A stretch of 64,000 nt of DNA from Candidatus Pseudobacter hemicellulosilyticus (GCA_029202545.1 CP119311.1:6076001-6140000), one strand, 5' to 3'; positions 53,301 through 61,650 are shown, counted from the stretch's first letter. The notes: generated by a model not told the origin, from the sequence alone. Program-made: numbers and translations.

Positions 53301-54967
53301 CCGCCAAAAGAGTAATCATGAGCAATGGCTCGATAACTGCTAAACTCAAACAGGATTGGGGATTGAACGACGTCTGGAATGACATAATTACTCCACGTTT
53401 TGAACGCCTGAACGAGCTCACTAAAAGCAATAACTATGGTGAATGGACCAATAAAGAGGGTAAAAGAGTGTTCCAGATCCAGATGCCGCTTGAACTGCAA
53501 CGGGGATTTAACAAAAAACGTATTGACCATCGCCATCATGCCCTGGATGCCATCATTGTGGCCTGTACAACAAGAGATCATATCAACTTCCTGAACAACG
53601 AAAATGCCCTTGAAAAGGGTTCCAAAGAAGAAAAGGAGAAAAAGAGGTACGACTTACGCTACAAACTTTGTGATAAAAAATACAACGATGCGCGTAAGGA
53701 AAACTACAAATGGCAATTCAAAAAGCCATGGGATGACTTTACTGTAGATTGTAAGGAAATACTCGCCGGTATAATTGTAAGCTTTAAGCAAAATCAGCGG
53801 GTCATCAATAAGTCAGTTAATCATATCCAGCAATGGCAAAAAGACCAGGATGGTAATATCCTGAAAAAAAGAATCAAACAAAGCAAAGGCGACAGCTGGG
53901 CTATCCGGCAGTCCATGCACAAGGATACTGTTTCAGGATTAGTAAAACTAAAGCTCGTCAAAACAGTCCCCTTATCTTCTGCATTGGATAATTGGGAAAT
54001 GATCGTTGACAAGTCTTTTAAAAAGCATATTCAACAATTAGTGAAAGAGGGCGCTACTAAGAAAAGTCTCGTTAGCTTGTTCAAAAATGAAGGCGCCAGT
54101 TGGGAAGGTAAGGACATTTCCAGGCTGGATATCTATTACTGGGATATTGATAAGGAAGGCAAAGGCAATAATGCAGCATCCAGGGTCAGTATGAATGAAA
54201 AATTTGATACTGCCATGATACGCTGCATCACTGATACAGGCATCCAGCAGATAATGCTGAGGCACCTGGAAAAATACAATGAGATCAAAGACGACAAAGT
54301 AATTGAGCATCCAGCGATAGCCTTTTCTCCGGATGGGATTGATGAGATGAACAAAAATATTCAGGAACTGAACAATGGAAAACCCCACCAGCCGATCTAT
54401 AAAGTCCGCACTTTTGAAGTTCGGGGTAACAAATTCCAGGTAGGCTCCACCGGCAACAAGACAAAGAAATATGTAGAAGCAGCCAAAGGGACGAACCTGT
54501 TTTTTGCGATCTATCAGGATGATAAGGGCAACCGTGTTTATGAGTCGATACCTTTAAACATAGTGATTGAAAGGCAGAAGCAGGATTTACCATCTGTCCC
54601 TGAAATAGATGGCAATGGCAATAAATTGCTAATGTTCTTATCTCCAAACGACCTGGTCTATGTTCCTAGCAGTGAACAAAGCGATCAGACGGCGTCACTA
54701 AATATTGATCCTGATCAAGTAGCCAATATGCAGGTATATAAAATGGTTAGTAGTTCCGGTTCTCAATGTTTTTTTGTTCGCCACGATATTGCTACACCTA
54801 TTGTCAATAAGTTTGAATATTCGCCCGGCAATAAAATGGAGCGATCAATAGAAGGAGCTATGATAAAGGAGGTATGTACTAAAATTAAAGTTGACAGGTT
54901 AGGCAAGATCACGCAATCACATATAATAAATAATGCACATAACCGTTATAAGGTAAATAATGTGTAG
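50366..54967 (+). CDS. cas9: CRISPR-associated endonuclease Cas9, type II-C
   Basis: RNA-guided DNA nuclease. The 1533-aa protein has RuvC-I (LGLDLGTNSIGWALIE, Asp 9), an Arg-rich bridge helix (RTRLRTARRLRERYLLRRER, about residues 61-80), a large recognition lobe, RuvC-II (IHVELGREMKN, Glu 738), HNH (EIEHIIPQS, His 861, with Asn 875 and Asn 884 aligned to the SpCas9 Asn 854 and Asn 863) and RuvC-III (DHRHHALDA, His 1058, Asp 1061). All nuclease residues are intact. It is longer than SpCas9 and much longer than NmeCas9. About 470 residues after RuvC-III form the PAM-interacting part. cas1 starts at its stop codon (TAGTG). No csn2 or cas4 follows, which defines II-C. Confidence 0.98.
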   Translation: MIKNILGLDLGTNSIGWALIEINPEDGSSSIQGAGSRIIPMTQDVLGKFDSGQKISQTAERTRLRTARRLRERYLLRRERLHRVLNILGFLPEHYAVKIDFEKRLGQFLPETEPKLAYSFNTESGKSAFLFQSSFEEMMAEFAQYQPQLLEAGKKIPYDWTIYYLRRKALTQKIEKAELAWLLLQFNQKRGYNQLRGEEEEETPANKRVEFHSLRVVDVTDSDDRKKDETWYNVHLENGWIYRRPSKVPLDWTGKTKEFIVTTELNDDGTVKTDKDGKEKRSFRSPAADDWTLVKKRTEHEIELSGKTVGEYIYCSLLQNPAQKIKGKLVRTIERKFYKDELKRILEKQLSLHAELQDKQLYQQCLDELYEHNEAHQLSIGNKDFVHLFLNDILFYQRPLKSKKSLISNCKFESKPYVVNGVLQREPVKCIARSHPLFQEFRVWKFLQSLRIYQKEKIVNGKLETDVDVTTSFLPTAEDQVQLFDWLNERKEIDQKTFLKYPGFKLKKNVIDYRWNFPEEKTYPCNETRALLESRLSKVPGVPADFLSPDNTESLWHILYSVEDKTDIIKALKTFAAKKELPEEFVEQFRKFPSFKKEYGAYSAKAIKKLLPLMRLGKNWSADKIHPQTRERIEKLLTGEFDEKIRDRVREKALTLTHIDHFQGLPEWLASYIVYDRHSEDAGADKWKTAAEIRLLPQHSLRNPIVEQLINESLQVVRDIWNEYGQGKEGFFDEIHVELGREMKNTLAEREKISKQMAENENTNLRIKALLIEMLNDPAFENVRPYSPMQQDILRIYEEGALNAQDGNIPEEILKISKLAQPTNAELSRYKLWLEQKYRSPYTGNMIPLSKLFTPAYEIEHIIPQSRYFDNSFSNKVICETAINRLKENATAFEFILKKGGTIVELGMGQTCQVFKKENYELFIKDNYGKMRGKMKKLLMEDIPESFIQRQLNDSRYISREVKTLLSNIVREEGEQESTAKRVIMSNGSITAKLKQDWGLNDVWNDIITPRFERLNELTKSNNYGEWTNKEGKRVFQIQMPLELQRGFNKKRIDHRHHALDAIIVACTTRDHINFLNNENALEKGSKEEKEKKRYDLRYKLCDKKYNDARKENYKWQFKKPWDDFTVDCKEILAGIIVSFKQNQRVINKSVNHIQQWQKDQDGNILKKRIKQSKGDSWAIRQSMHKDTVSGLVKLKLVKTVPLSSALDNWEMIVDKSFKKHIQQLVKEGATKKSLVSLFKNEGASWEGKDISRLDIYYWDIDKEGKGNNAASRVSMNEKFDTAMIRCITDTGIQQIMLRHLEKYNEIKDDKVIEHPAIAFSPDGIDEMNKNIQELNNGKPHQPIYKVRTFEVRGNKFQVGSTGNKTKKYVEAAKGTNLFFAIYQDDKGNRVYESIPLNIVIERQKQDLPSVPEIDGNGNKLLMFLSPNDLVYVPSSEQSDQTASLNIDPDQVANMQVYKMVSSSGSQCFFVRHDIATPIVNKFEYSPGNKMERSIEGAMIKEVCTKIKVDRLGKITQSHIINNAHNRYKVNNV

Positions 54968-55863
54968 TGATCAAACGAACATTATACTTTGGAAATCCAG
55001 CCTATCTTAAAACACTGAATGAGCAGTTGGTGCTGGAGCTTCCTGACACAGGTGAAACCAAATCTATCCCTATTGAAGACATAGGGATCTGTATTCTGGA
55101 TCACCAGCAAATAACAGTTACGCAAGCATTATTAGCCAAACTATTGGCCAATAATACGGCTGTCATTACCTGCGATCACACCCACCACCCTACGGGTTTA
55201 TTACTGAACCTGGATGGAAATAGTTTGCAAAGCCAGCATTTTCAGTCGCAGTTAGCAGCTTCTGTACCCCTGAAAAAACAGCTCTGGCAGCAAACTATAA
55301 TTGCCAAGATCCAAAACCAGGCCGCGTTATTAGCTATACAGCGGGAAGAGAGCAAACTACTGCTGAACTATGCCGGATCGGTCAAAAGCGGGGATAGCGA
55401 AAATCATGAGGCGAAGGCAGCAGCCTATTATTGGAAAAGGATTTTCCCTGATTTCCTGGAATTCAGAAGGGAGCGTTATGGTCCACCACCCAACAACCTG
55501 CTGAATTATGGCTATGCTATTGTCCGGGCACTGGTGGCCAGGAACCTGGTGTCATCTGGCCTGTTGCCTACTTTCGGGATCCACCACCGTAACCAGTACA
55601 ATGCCTATTGCCTGGCGGATGATATTATGGAGCCCTATCGGCCATATGTCGATCAGGTAGTTTGCCGGATCATCAGGGGAAACGGTCGTTTTCTGGAGAT
55701 GACGCCATTGATGAAAAAAGAGCTGTTATCCATTCCGGCTATGGATGTTCATATTGATGGCAATAAAAGTCCGCTAATAAACGCTGTACAGCGGACAACG
55801 GCCAGTCTTGCCAAATGCTTCGAAGGCAAGCAGCGGAAGCTTCTGTATCCAGAATTACAATGA
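54967..55863 (+). CDS. cas1: CRISPR integrase subunit Cas1
   Basis: Cas1 with Cas2 inserts new spacers into the array. The 298-aa protein starts with GTG at 54967, overlapping the cas9 TAG by one base. It has the metal ligands expected: Glu 148 (NHEAKAAAYYW), His 206/207 (FGIHHRNQYNAYC) and Asp 218/219 (ADDIMEPYRPYVD). Length fits type II Cas1. It overlaps cas2 by four bases. Confidence 0.97.
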   Translation: MIKRTLYFGNPAYLKTLNEQLVLELPDTGETKSIPIEDIGICILDHQQITVTQALLAKLLANNTAVITCDHTHHPTGLLLNLDGNSLQSQHFQSQLAASVPLKKQLWQQTIIAKIQNQAALLAIQREESKLLLNYAGSVKSGDSENHEAKAAAYYWKRIFPDFLEFRRERYGPPPNNLLNYGYAIVRALVARNLVSSGLLPTFGIHHRNQYNAYCLADDIMEPYRPYVDQVVCRIIRGNGRFLEMTPLMKKELLSIPAMDVHIDGNKSPLINAVQRTTASLAKCFEGKQRKLLYPELQ

Positions 55864-56243
55864 ATATACCACGCCTTTTGCATGCTCCTTATGGAGGAGA
55901 TGGAGGGAGTACAGAACGTCTAAACGCCTATAGAATTATGTGGCTTTTAGTATTTTTTGACCTGCCTACTGACACCAAAAAGGACAGGAAGAACTATGCC
56001 TTGTTCCGTAAAAGGATCCAGGCAGACGGCTTCCAGATGTTCCAGTTCAGTATATACCTGCGCCACTGCAGCAGTAAGGAAAACGCCGAGGTTCATCTAA
56101 ACCGGGTCAGGAGCATATTGCCTCCCAAGGGCCATGTGGGCATAATGTGTATTACAGACAAGCAGTTTAGCATGATGGAGATTTTCCGGGGCAAAGAACC
56201 AATGGCGGCACCTGAAACTATTCAGCAATTGGAGCTATTTTGA
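55860..56243 (+). CDS. cas2: CRISPR integrase subunit Cas2
   Basis: Cas2 is the dimeric core of the Cas1-Cas2 spacer integration complex. The ferredoxin-like fold starts at RIMWLLVFFDLPTDTKKDRK and continues GFQMFQFSIYLRHCSSKENA and KGHVGIMCITDKQF, matching II-C Cas2. The ATG at 55860 overlaps the cas1 TGA (ATGA). It adds a short N-terminal stretch (MNIPRLLHAPYGGDGG) not seen in most homologues, giving 127 aa. The intact set suggests that adaptation is possible. Confidence 0.95.
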   Translation: MNIPRLLHAPYGGDGGSTERLNAYRIMWLLVFFDLPTDTKKDRKNYALFRKRIQADGFQMFQFSIYLRHCSSKENAEVHLNRVRSILPPKGHVGIMCITDKQFSMMEIFRGKEPMAAPETIQQLELF

Positions 56244-56352
56244 CAACTAATTGAATTTCAATCCTAAATTAAGTTGAATAAAAATAAGCATAGGATTTGA
56301 AAAAAGGCGTCTTTACCACATTTTTTTCACCCTATTTTTCTCTAAAACACAT

Positions 56353-56381
56353 AACAGGATTGCATTTCAGGCAATCCTGTT
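56353..56381 (-). terminator. Inverted repeat at the cas2 end of the array
   Basis: AACAGGATTGC (56353-56363) and GCAATCCTGTT (56371-56381) form an 11-bp perfect stem with a seven-base loop. Its last three bases are the first three of repeat 1. On the minus strand it is followed by ATGTGTTTTAG. It could end array transcripts that run on the minus strand, or mark the integration site. The U-run is poor, so the terminator reading is tentative. Confidence 0.5.
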
Positions 56382-58190
56382 GTGCGATCTCGAAGATACA
56401 TCGACTTTTGAAAGTAAGTCACAACCGATGCCGCCAAGTTCGCTTTCTATCCTTTGTTGTGCGATCTCGAAGATACATCGACTTTTGAAAGTAAGTCACA
56501 ACATAAAACGAACACAGCAACGGCGATAATTAGTTGTGCGATCTCGAAGATACATCGACTTTTGAAAGTAAGTCACAACAGTAATCCTTAGTAAATAAAA
56601 AACCCGTTCGTTGTGCGATCTCGAAGATACATCGACTTTTGAAAGTAAGTCACAACCGCTGCTGCCTGAGCAAGCAAGATGTTTTTGTTGTGCGATCTCG
56701 AAGATACATCGACTTTTGAAAGTAAGTCACAACCCTCATCGTCCAGGTCCTGCTGGTCGGCACGTTGTGCGATCTCGAAGATACATCGACTTTTGAAAGT
56801 AAGTCACAACATATGCGGCTGGTTGGTCCCCGTGTGTTCGTTGTGCGATCTCGAAGATACATCGACTTTTGAAAGTAAGTCACAACTTGCGGATAGTTTC
56901 GACAAATGTAAATAAAGTTGTGCGATCTCGAAGATACATCGACTTTTGAAAGTAAGTCACAACAATTTCCAGGACGGCACATATTTGCTCGTCGTTGTGC
57001 GATCTCGAAGATACATCGACTTTTGAAAGTAAGTCACAACGCAATCGTTCAGCCATTAAGGCATCCCATAGTTGTGCGATCTCGAAGATACATCGACTTT
57101 TGAAAGTAAGTCACAACGTTATTCGCCGCCTGCAGCACGAAGCCTGAGTTGTGCGATCTCGAAGATACATAGACTTTTGAAAGTAAGTCACAACTACTTT
57201 AGTGGAGTATGATGATCAAGGTGTGTTGTGCGATCTCGAAGATACATCGACTTTTGAAAGTAAGTCACAACACTTATATGATCGGTCGTGTGTGGATCGT
57301 TGTTGTGCGATCTCGAAGATACATCGACTTTTGAAAGTAAGTCACAACTAGATGTTCGCTTTAGGCGAAGCGCTTCTTTGTTGTGCGATCTCGAAGATAC
57401 ATCGACTTTTGAAAGTAAGTCACAACAGGACATATACAATGCTGCCGGTATCAATGTTGTGCGATCTCGAAGATACATCGACTTTTGAAAGTAAGTCACA
57501 ACAAATGATAGGACGTGGAAGCAGGAAGTATGTTGTGCGATCTCGAAGATACATCGACTTTTGAAAGTAAGTCACAACAATAAATACTAACCTAAAAATT
57601 CAGAAAAAGTTGTGCGATCTCGAAGATACATCGACTTTTGAAAGTAAGTCACAACTGATAGACCCATACAAAAAGGCGTCATCAAGTTGTGCGATCTCGA
57701 AGATACATCGACTTTTGAAAGTAAGTCACAACCCATCGATGTGAATATCGACGGCATCATCGTTGTGCGATCTCGAAGATACATCGACTTTTGAAAGTAA
57801 GTCACAACTGCCGCCAGGGAATCCTTATCATGCTGAAGGTTGTGCGATCTCGAAGACACATCGACTTTTGAAAGTAAGTCACAACATATCAGTAATTTTA
57901 GCCTGGCTTTCCGGGGTTGTGCGATCTCGAAGATACATCGACTTTTGAAAGTAAGTCACAACACTGATCGCTATACCTTTACATTCAGCAGCGTTGTGCG
58001 ATCTCGAAGATACATCGACTTTTGAAAGTAAGTCACAACACTAAAGGTAGCCAGGACATCTATCTTGTTGTGCGATCTCGAAGATACATCGACTTTTGAA
58101 AGTAAGTCACAACTATAGGCATCCTGTATAATTTCTTCGGCAAGTTGTGTGATCTCCAAGATACATCGACTTTTGAAAGTAAGTCACAAC
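56379..58190 (-). CRISPR. CRISPR array, 24 near-identical 47-nt repeats
   Basis: Repeats begin GTTGTGCGATCTCGAAGATA and end TTTTGAAAGTAAGTCACAAC on the plus strand. Starts run from 56379 to 58144 at 74-78 bp steps, with 23 spacers of 27-31 nt (most 30). Single-base variants occur at 57148 (ATAGAC) and 57839 (GACACA), and two changes occur at 58144. The tracrRNA anti-repeat shows that crRNAs are made from the minus strand. No spacer visibly matches another part of this window. Confidence 0.98.
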
Positions 58191-58221
58191 CCTATATTTG
58201 TCCTGGGAGCAACCAAAAATA

Positions 58222-58794
58222 GTTGTACGATCTCGAAGATAATTCTAATTTGAAAGTCAGTCGCAACCGTTTTTGATTAATGATCAATGTTTAAGGCGCT
58301 GTACAATCTCGAAGACACCTCCATTTTGAAGTAAGTCACAACACTGTTTACTCAGTAGCCTACCCACCTAACATTGTGCTATCCCGAAGATACTTCTATT
58401 TTGAAAGTCAGTCACAACATGATTACAACAATACCAACTAAGCAACCGTTGTTCGATCTCGAACATGCATAGACTTTAGAAAGTAAGTCACAACAATTGA
58501 GATCCAAATCGACAGGAGAGCTAAGTTATGTGTTCTCTAAGTTTGTGTTTTTGAAAGCAAGGCACAATTAAATGATGCGCGCGGCAATATTTCACAGGTT
58601 GTGCAATCCCGAAGATACTGCAATTTTTAAAAGTAAGCCACAACGTAAATGGTATCATATAACTTAAGAAAACGTTGTGCAATCTGGAAGATAATTCTAA
58701 TTTGAAAGTCAGTCACAACTAAACGGGCGATGATGGCAAGCAATGAATGTTTTTCGATCTCGAAGATACTTCTAATTTGAAAGTAAACCACAAC
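58222..58794 (-). CRISPR. Decayed end of the array, eight degenerate repeats
   Basis: Degenerate copies start at 58222, 58298, 58373, 58448, 58525, 58598, 58674 and 58749 and keep the same 73-77 bp phase. Those at 58222, 58373, 58674 and 58749 share a different centre (TTCTAATTTGAAAG or TTCTATTTTGAAAG instead of ATCGACTTTTGAAAG) and are 46 nt long. Two further ghosts at about 58826-58871 and 58904-58947 keep the phase with poor identity. Confidence 0.9.
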
Positions 58795-59192
58795 AGAGGT
58801 AAACACAGAGGACGCCATTATCGGGTGATGACATGTCAAAGATAGTTTGAATTTAGTAGTAAACCATTGACACCTTCACAAGAAATGAAACTGTCAAAGT
58901 AAGGGCTGGCCGATGTTAAAGACACCCTTTTGAAAATAACTCATCAAATAGTTATTCAACATATTTTAAATTACAATCTCAAAAAAAAATTGCAAATTCT
59001 TACAAGACACCACAAGTAATTTCGGGCTCGTTCTATTTACTTTACATCGCTATTGATTTTGCTAATTAACCTTCTACTATGCCACGCAAATATCCCTAAG
59101 TTGAGCTTCCCACGAATAATCTTCATATTTTAATCAGCCTGAATATTTAATACTCTACGCGATTAACAGTAAACCTTATTCAATCCCTAAAA
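58795..59192. other. AT-rich gap with ghost repeats
   Basis: The first 150 bp hold two barely recognisable repeats (CAAAGATAGTTTGAATTTAG, then CGATGTTAAAGACACCC followed by TTTTGAAAATAACTC). The remainder to 59192 is AT-rich with no gene that I can support. If the array has a distal promoter for minus-strand transcription it would lie here; none is obvious. Confidence 0.5.
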
Positions 59193-59744
59193 ATGAAAAA
59201 AGTTATACTCGCTCTCGCCATCCCCGTTATTGCCTTATCTTCCTGCAGCTACAAAACCATTCCCGCCCAGGGCATATACCCCGATCAACCCATAAGCTTC
59301 CAAAACAATAAGTCTTTTGAAGAAACATGGGACCAGGCCATTTCGGCCTTTAGCCAAGAGGGACTTGCCATTAAACTAATCGACAAAAGCAGCGGGCTGA
59401 TTGTCTCCGAGAATTCTCCGATCATTGCCACCTGGGAGGGAAATAGCAATATCCCCGTTCATCCCAATGCTTATATCGTTGTAGCCAAAAGGGTAACCCA
59501 GACTACGGCCCGGGAAATACCTGTTACCAAAATAAAAACCATCAGACCTAAGCTGGACAGTGCTGATATTTTGAGAGGAGAATGGGTTGTCCGAATTAAA
59601 CAAAATGGATCAGGCACCCAGGTACAGGTCAGCCTGGCCAATGTTACGCATGTCATTTATTCCAGGCAGCTATGGGTAGTAAAACCTCTGGACCAATTTA
59701 AATCTACAGGAATATTTGAAAAACGACTGGCCAGTAGCCTGTAA
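59193..59744 (+). CDS. Lipoprotein of unknown function
   Basis: A 183-aa protein with a type II signal peptide (KVILALAIPVIALSSC). The mature part contains FEETWDQAISAFSQEGLAIK and DKSSGLIVSENS, a pattern typical of small outer-membrane or periplasmic lipoproteins with an alpha/beta domain, then a C-terminal beta segment. Function unknown. It is followed by another lipoprotein gene on the same strand. Confidence 0.8.
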   Translation: MKKVILALAIPVIALSSCSYKTIPAQGIYPDQPISFQNNKSFEETWDQAISAFSQEGLAIKLIDKSSGLIVSENSPIIATWEGNSNIPVHPNAYIVVAKRVTQTTAREIPVTKIKTIRPKLDSADILRGEWVVRIKQNGSGTQVQVSLANVTHVIYSRQLWVVKPLDQFKSTGIFEKRLASSL

Positions 59745-59908
59745 TAAAGCGATCAATACAGCTCATTTTTGTTGGTTGTCAAAAGCAATTTGGCAGAAAA
59801 TAATTGGGACCCATAAAAAACATAAATAAATGTTTTTCAATAAATTACAGAATAAGCGCACTACCATCAGGTATCACACTGCAACTCATCTTATTTACCA
59901 TTGATTCC

Positions 59909-60676
59909 ATGCAACGCTACCTCCCCTTCCATTGTCATAACCGCAAAACACTCCTGACCGTGCGAACCATTATACCCTTGCCATTCATTTTACTTATCCT
60001 GATAGCCAGTAGCATAGCTTCCTGCTCAAAAAGCAAGTCCGACGATCTCCACACTGTTTGTCCTGTTGACGAGCCCTATATCTACCTATGGTCTGGCGAA
60101 GACTCACTCTTGACTTTCGACGCCCTCAACAATATCACCCAGGTATCCTCCGATAACGAGGAAATCGTCAAAGTCTCCCTGGAAGGCCAAAAGATCAGGC
60201 TGAAAGCTGGAAAAGTGGGTTATACCAATTTTTGGATCAGCTACGGCGACAATAAACGCATATGGAAACAGGCGCGTTCTGCTGAGCCTAGCTTTTATTG
60301 GATTAACCTGATGAATCAGGTTTCTTTTGAAATAGAAGCCGCCGATCCGGCGTTTGTCGGTACACTGCGCGCTGAACTGGAAAAACAATGGAACCAAGAG
60401 CTTCTGTTCCTCTTTTCAAATTCAACCAACAGGATAACCATTGTAAAAGGAAATGCAGCACTGGTAGAAGGGAACTACAATTTCAATAATTTAACCCTGA
60501 CCGTTGAAATAGCCAACGATGTGACAAATGTATATACGGTTATACCTAATTCAAGCCGGCAGGTCCTGAGTTTCCAGCAAGACCTGACCAAACAATACCA
60601 GGACCTTTACCCAGATCAGCAAATTCAAAAGGTAATTGTAACCTTTAATATGAAATACAAGTCGCTACCTGGATAA
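59909..60676 (+). CDS. Lipoprotein of unknown function
   Basis: A 255-aa protein. The ATG at 59909 places a signal peptide (TIIPLPFILLILIASSIASC) before a lipobox Cys; an in-frame start 35 codons upstream puts the signal too far in. The body has an Ig-like or beta-sandwich character (LTFDALNNITQVSSDNEEIV, KIRLKAGKVGYTNFWIS). No family is recognised. A terminator follows at 60698. Confidence 0.75.
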   Translation: MQRYLPFHCHNRKTLLTVRTIIPLPFILLILIASSIASCSKSKSDDLHTVCPVDEPYIYLWSGEDSLLTFDALNNITQVSSDNEEIVKVSLEGQKIRLKAGKVGYTNFWISYGDNKRIWKQARSAEPSFYWINLMNQVSFEIEAADPAFVGTLRAELEKQWNQELLFLFSNSTNRITIVKGNAALVEGNYNFNNLTLTVEIANDVTNVYTVIPNSSRQVLSFQQDLTKQYQDLYPDQQIQKVIVTFNMKYKSLPG

Positions 60677-60697
60677 TCTATCAGAATAATAATAAGT

Positions 60698-60743
60698 ACA
60701 GCCTGTTTGAAGCAATCAATCTTTAAACAGGCTGTCAATTTTT
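60698..60743 (+). terminator. Rho-independent terminator
   Basis: ACAGCCTGTTT (60698-60708) pairs perfectly with AAACAGGCTGT (60725-60735) and is followed by CAATTTTTAG. It ends the lipoprotein unit and also separates it from the convergent regulator gene at 60776. Confidence 0.8.
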
Positions 60744-60775
60744 AGGCTTATAATATATAAGCCTACCCGCACTCC

Positions 60776-60985
60776 CTATCCTTTACCGGGCACAATAAGG
60801 TCACGAATATCCACTTTAAGGTATTTAGCAATCTCGTAAAGAGTTTCCAAAGAAGGTTGCACATCATTGGTACACCAGCGCGATACGGTAGTTTCTGTTT
60901 TGCCCAGATGTTCTGCCAATTGCTTACTTGTTCGGTTCTTCTCAACCAACAACGCTTTTATTCTATTCAATTTTAGTTTAGCCAC
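60776..60985 (-). CDS. XRE-family transcriptional regulator
   Basis: A 69-aa DNA-binding protein consisting of one Cro/C1-type helix-turn-helix (NRIKALLVEKNRTSKQLAEH, then TETTVSRWCTNDVQPSLETL, then EIAKYLKVDIRDL). Such small XRE proteins are common in Bacteroidota. It is divergent from the gene at 61136 across a spacer with a 15-bp inverted repeat, likely its operator. Confidence 0.92.
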   Translation of the reverse strand: MAKLKLNRIKALLVEKNRTSKQLAEHLGKTETTVSRWCTNDVQPSLETLYEIAKYLKVDIRDLIVPGKG

Positions 60986-61041
60986 CTGATCTGCAATTAT
61001 TTATCTGGTAAATTATTCAGCGAATTAGAAAATATCTGTAA

Positions 61042-61112
61042 AATAATAATACAAATAGTTTTTTAAAATGATTAATTATTGTATTTTAGTGTAAATAATT
61101 TGTATTATTATT
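61042..61112. promoter_or_regulatory. 15-bp inverted repeat between divergent genes
   Basis: AATAATAATACAAAT (61042-61056) and ATTTGTATTATTATT (61098-61112) are perfect reverse complements 41 bp apart. A third related piece (ATTGTATT) lies between them. They flank the space between the XRE gene and the gene at 61136, a layout expected for a regulator binding two sites and looping or blocking both promoters. Binding by XRE is inference. Confidence 0.6.
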
Positions 61113-61135
61113 ACAATTACATTAACCTAATTTCT

Positions 61136-61453
61136 ATGTGCATGGCACCCAAAAAATTATTAGTTACCTCCCTCATAAGGGATGATCTTACCAATGCCAA
61201 ACTCCTGTTCAATCTACACCAGATGGGACTGAATACCAGCGACTATTACCTGCAACTCAGCGATGCTATACTACATCTCATGGGCTTTAAAAATGATAAC
61301 TACGCCGATGAGGTGTACCAGGAGTATCGCCACCTGTCCGAAATTGTCCTGCATCAGGAACTCAGCAGCTTTAATAAAAGTCTGAATGCAACAGCTGATA
61401 AACTCTATAACCATTTATCCCAAAAGTCACCAAACAAAAAATCATGCTGCTAA
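61136..61453 (+). CDS. Unknown protein in the XRE/SymE module
   Basis: A 105-aa, mostly helical protein (KKLLVTSLIRDDLTNAKLLF, then GLNTSDYYLQLSDAILHLMG) ending in a Cys pair (KSCC). An ATG at 61142 is equally possible. The non-ATG start at 61079 would lie inside the inverted repeats and is rejected. The SymE-like gene begins inside its last codons. No family is recognised; the arrangement suggests one functional unit with the next gene. Confidence 0.7.
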   Translation: MCMAPKKLLVTSLIRDDLTNAKLLFNLHQMGLNTSDYYLQLSDAILHLMGFKNDNYADEVYQEYRHLSEIVLHQELSSFNKSLNATADKLYNHLSQKSPNKKSCC

Positions 61454-61650
61454 AAAAGAAAAAGCGCCAGCCAGGCGCAAGAAAAGTAACAGTATCATCA
61501 AGGTCCTTCCCTCGTGCTTATGACCAAAATGTATTTCTACCTGAAATCCGGCTCAGTGGCCGCTGGCTTGAAACTATAGGTTTTCAATGCGGTCAACCCG
61601 TAGTGGTCTTGATAGAACCGAAGAAAATCACGCTTTGTATCGAGCAATAG
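61444..61650 (+). CDS. SymE-family protein
   Basis: A 68-aa protein with the SymE/AbrB-like pattern LPEIRLSGRWLETIGFQCGQ followed by PVVVLIEPKKITLCIE, as in E. coli SymE, an SOS-induced toxin-like protein. It starts 10 bases inside the preceding gene. In E. coli SymE is controlled by an antisense RNA; I cannot see such an RNA here. It could be a toxin or a DNA/RNA-binding protein. Confidence 0.85.
   Translation: MLLKKKKRQPGARKVTVSSRSFPRAYDQNVFLPEIRLSGRWLETIGFQCGQPVVVLIEPKKITLCIEQ

Noticed and set aside
50366..54967. Type II-A or II-B assignment
   Set aside because: Neither csn2 nor cas4 follows cas2; only cas9, cas1 and cas2 are present, which fits II-C.
56297..58025. Several open frames of about 60-110 codons inside the array
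   Set aside because: They are translations of CRISPR repeats (CDLEDTSTFESKSQ and similar) and are not genes.
61079..61135. Upstream TTG start for the unknown gene in the XRE/SymE module
   Set aside because: It would place codons across the inverted repeat and adds a Tyr/Asn-rich stretch produced by AT-rich control DNA.
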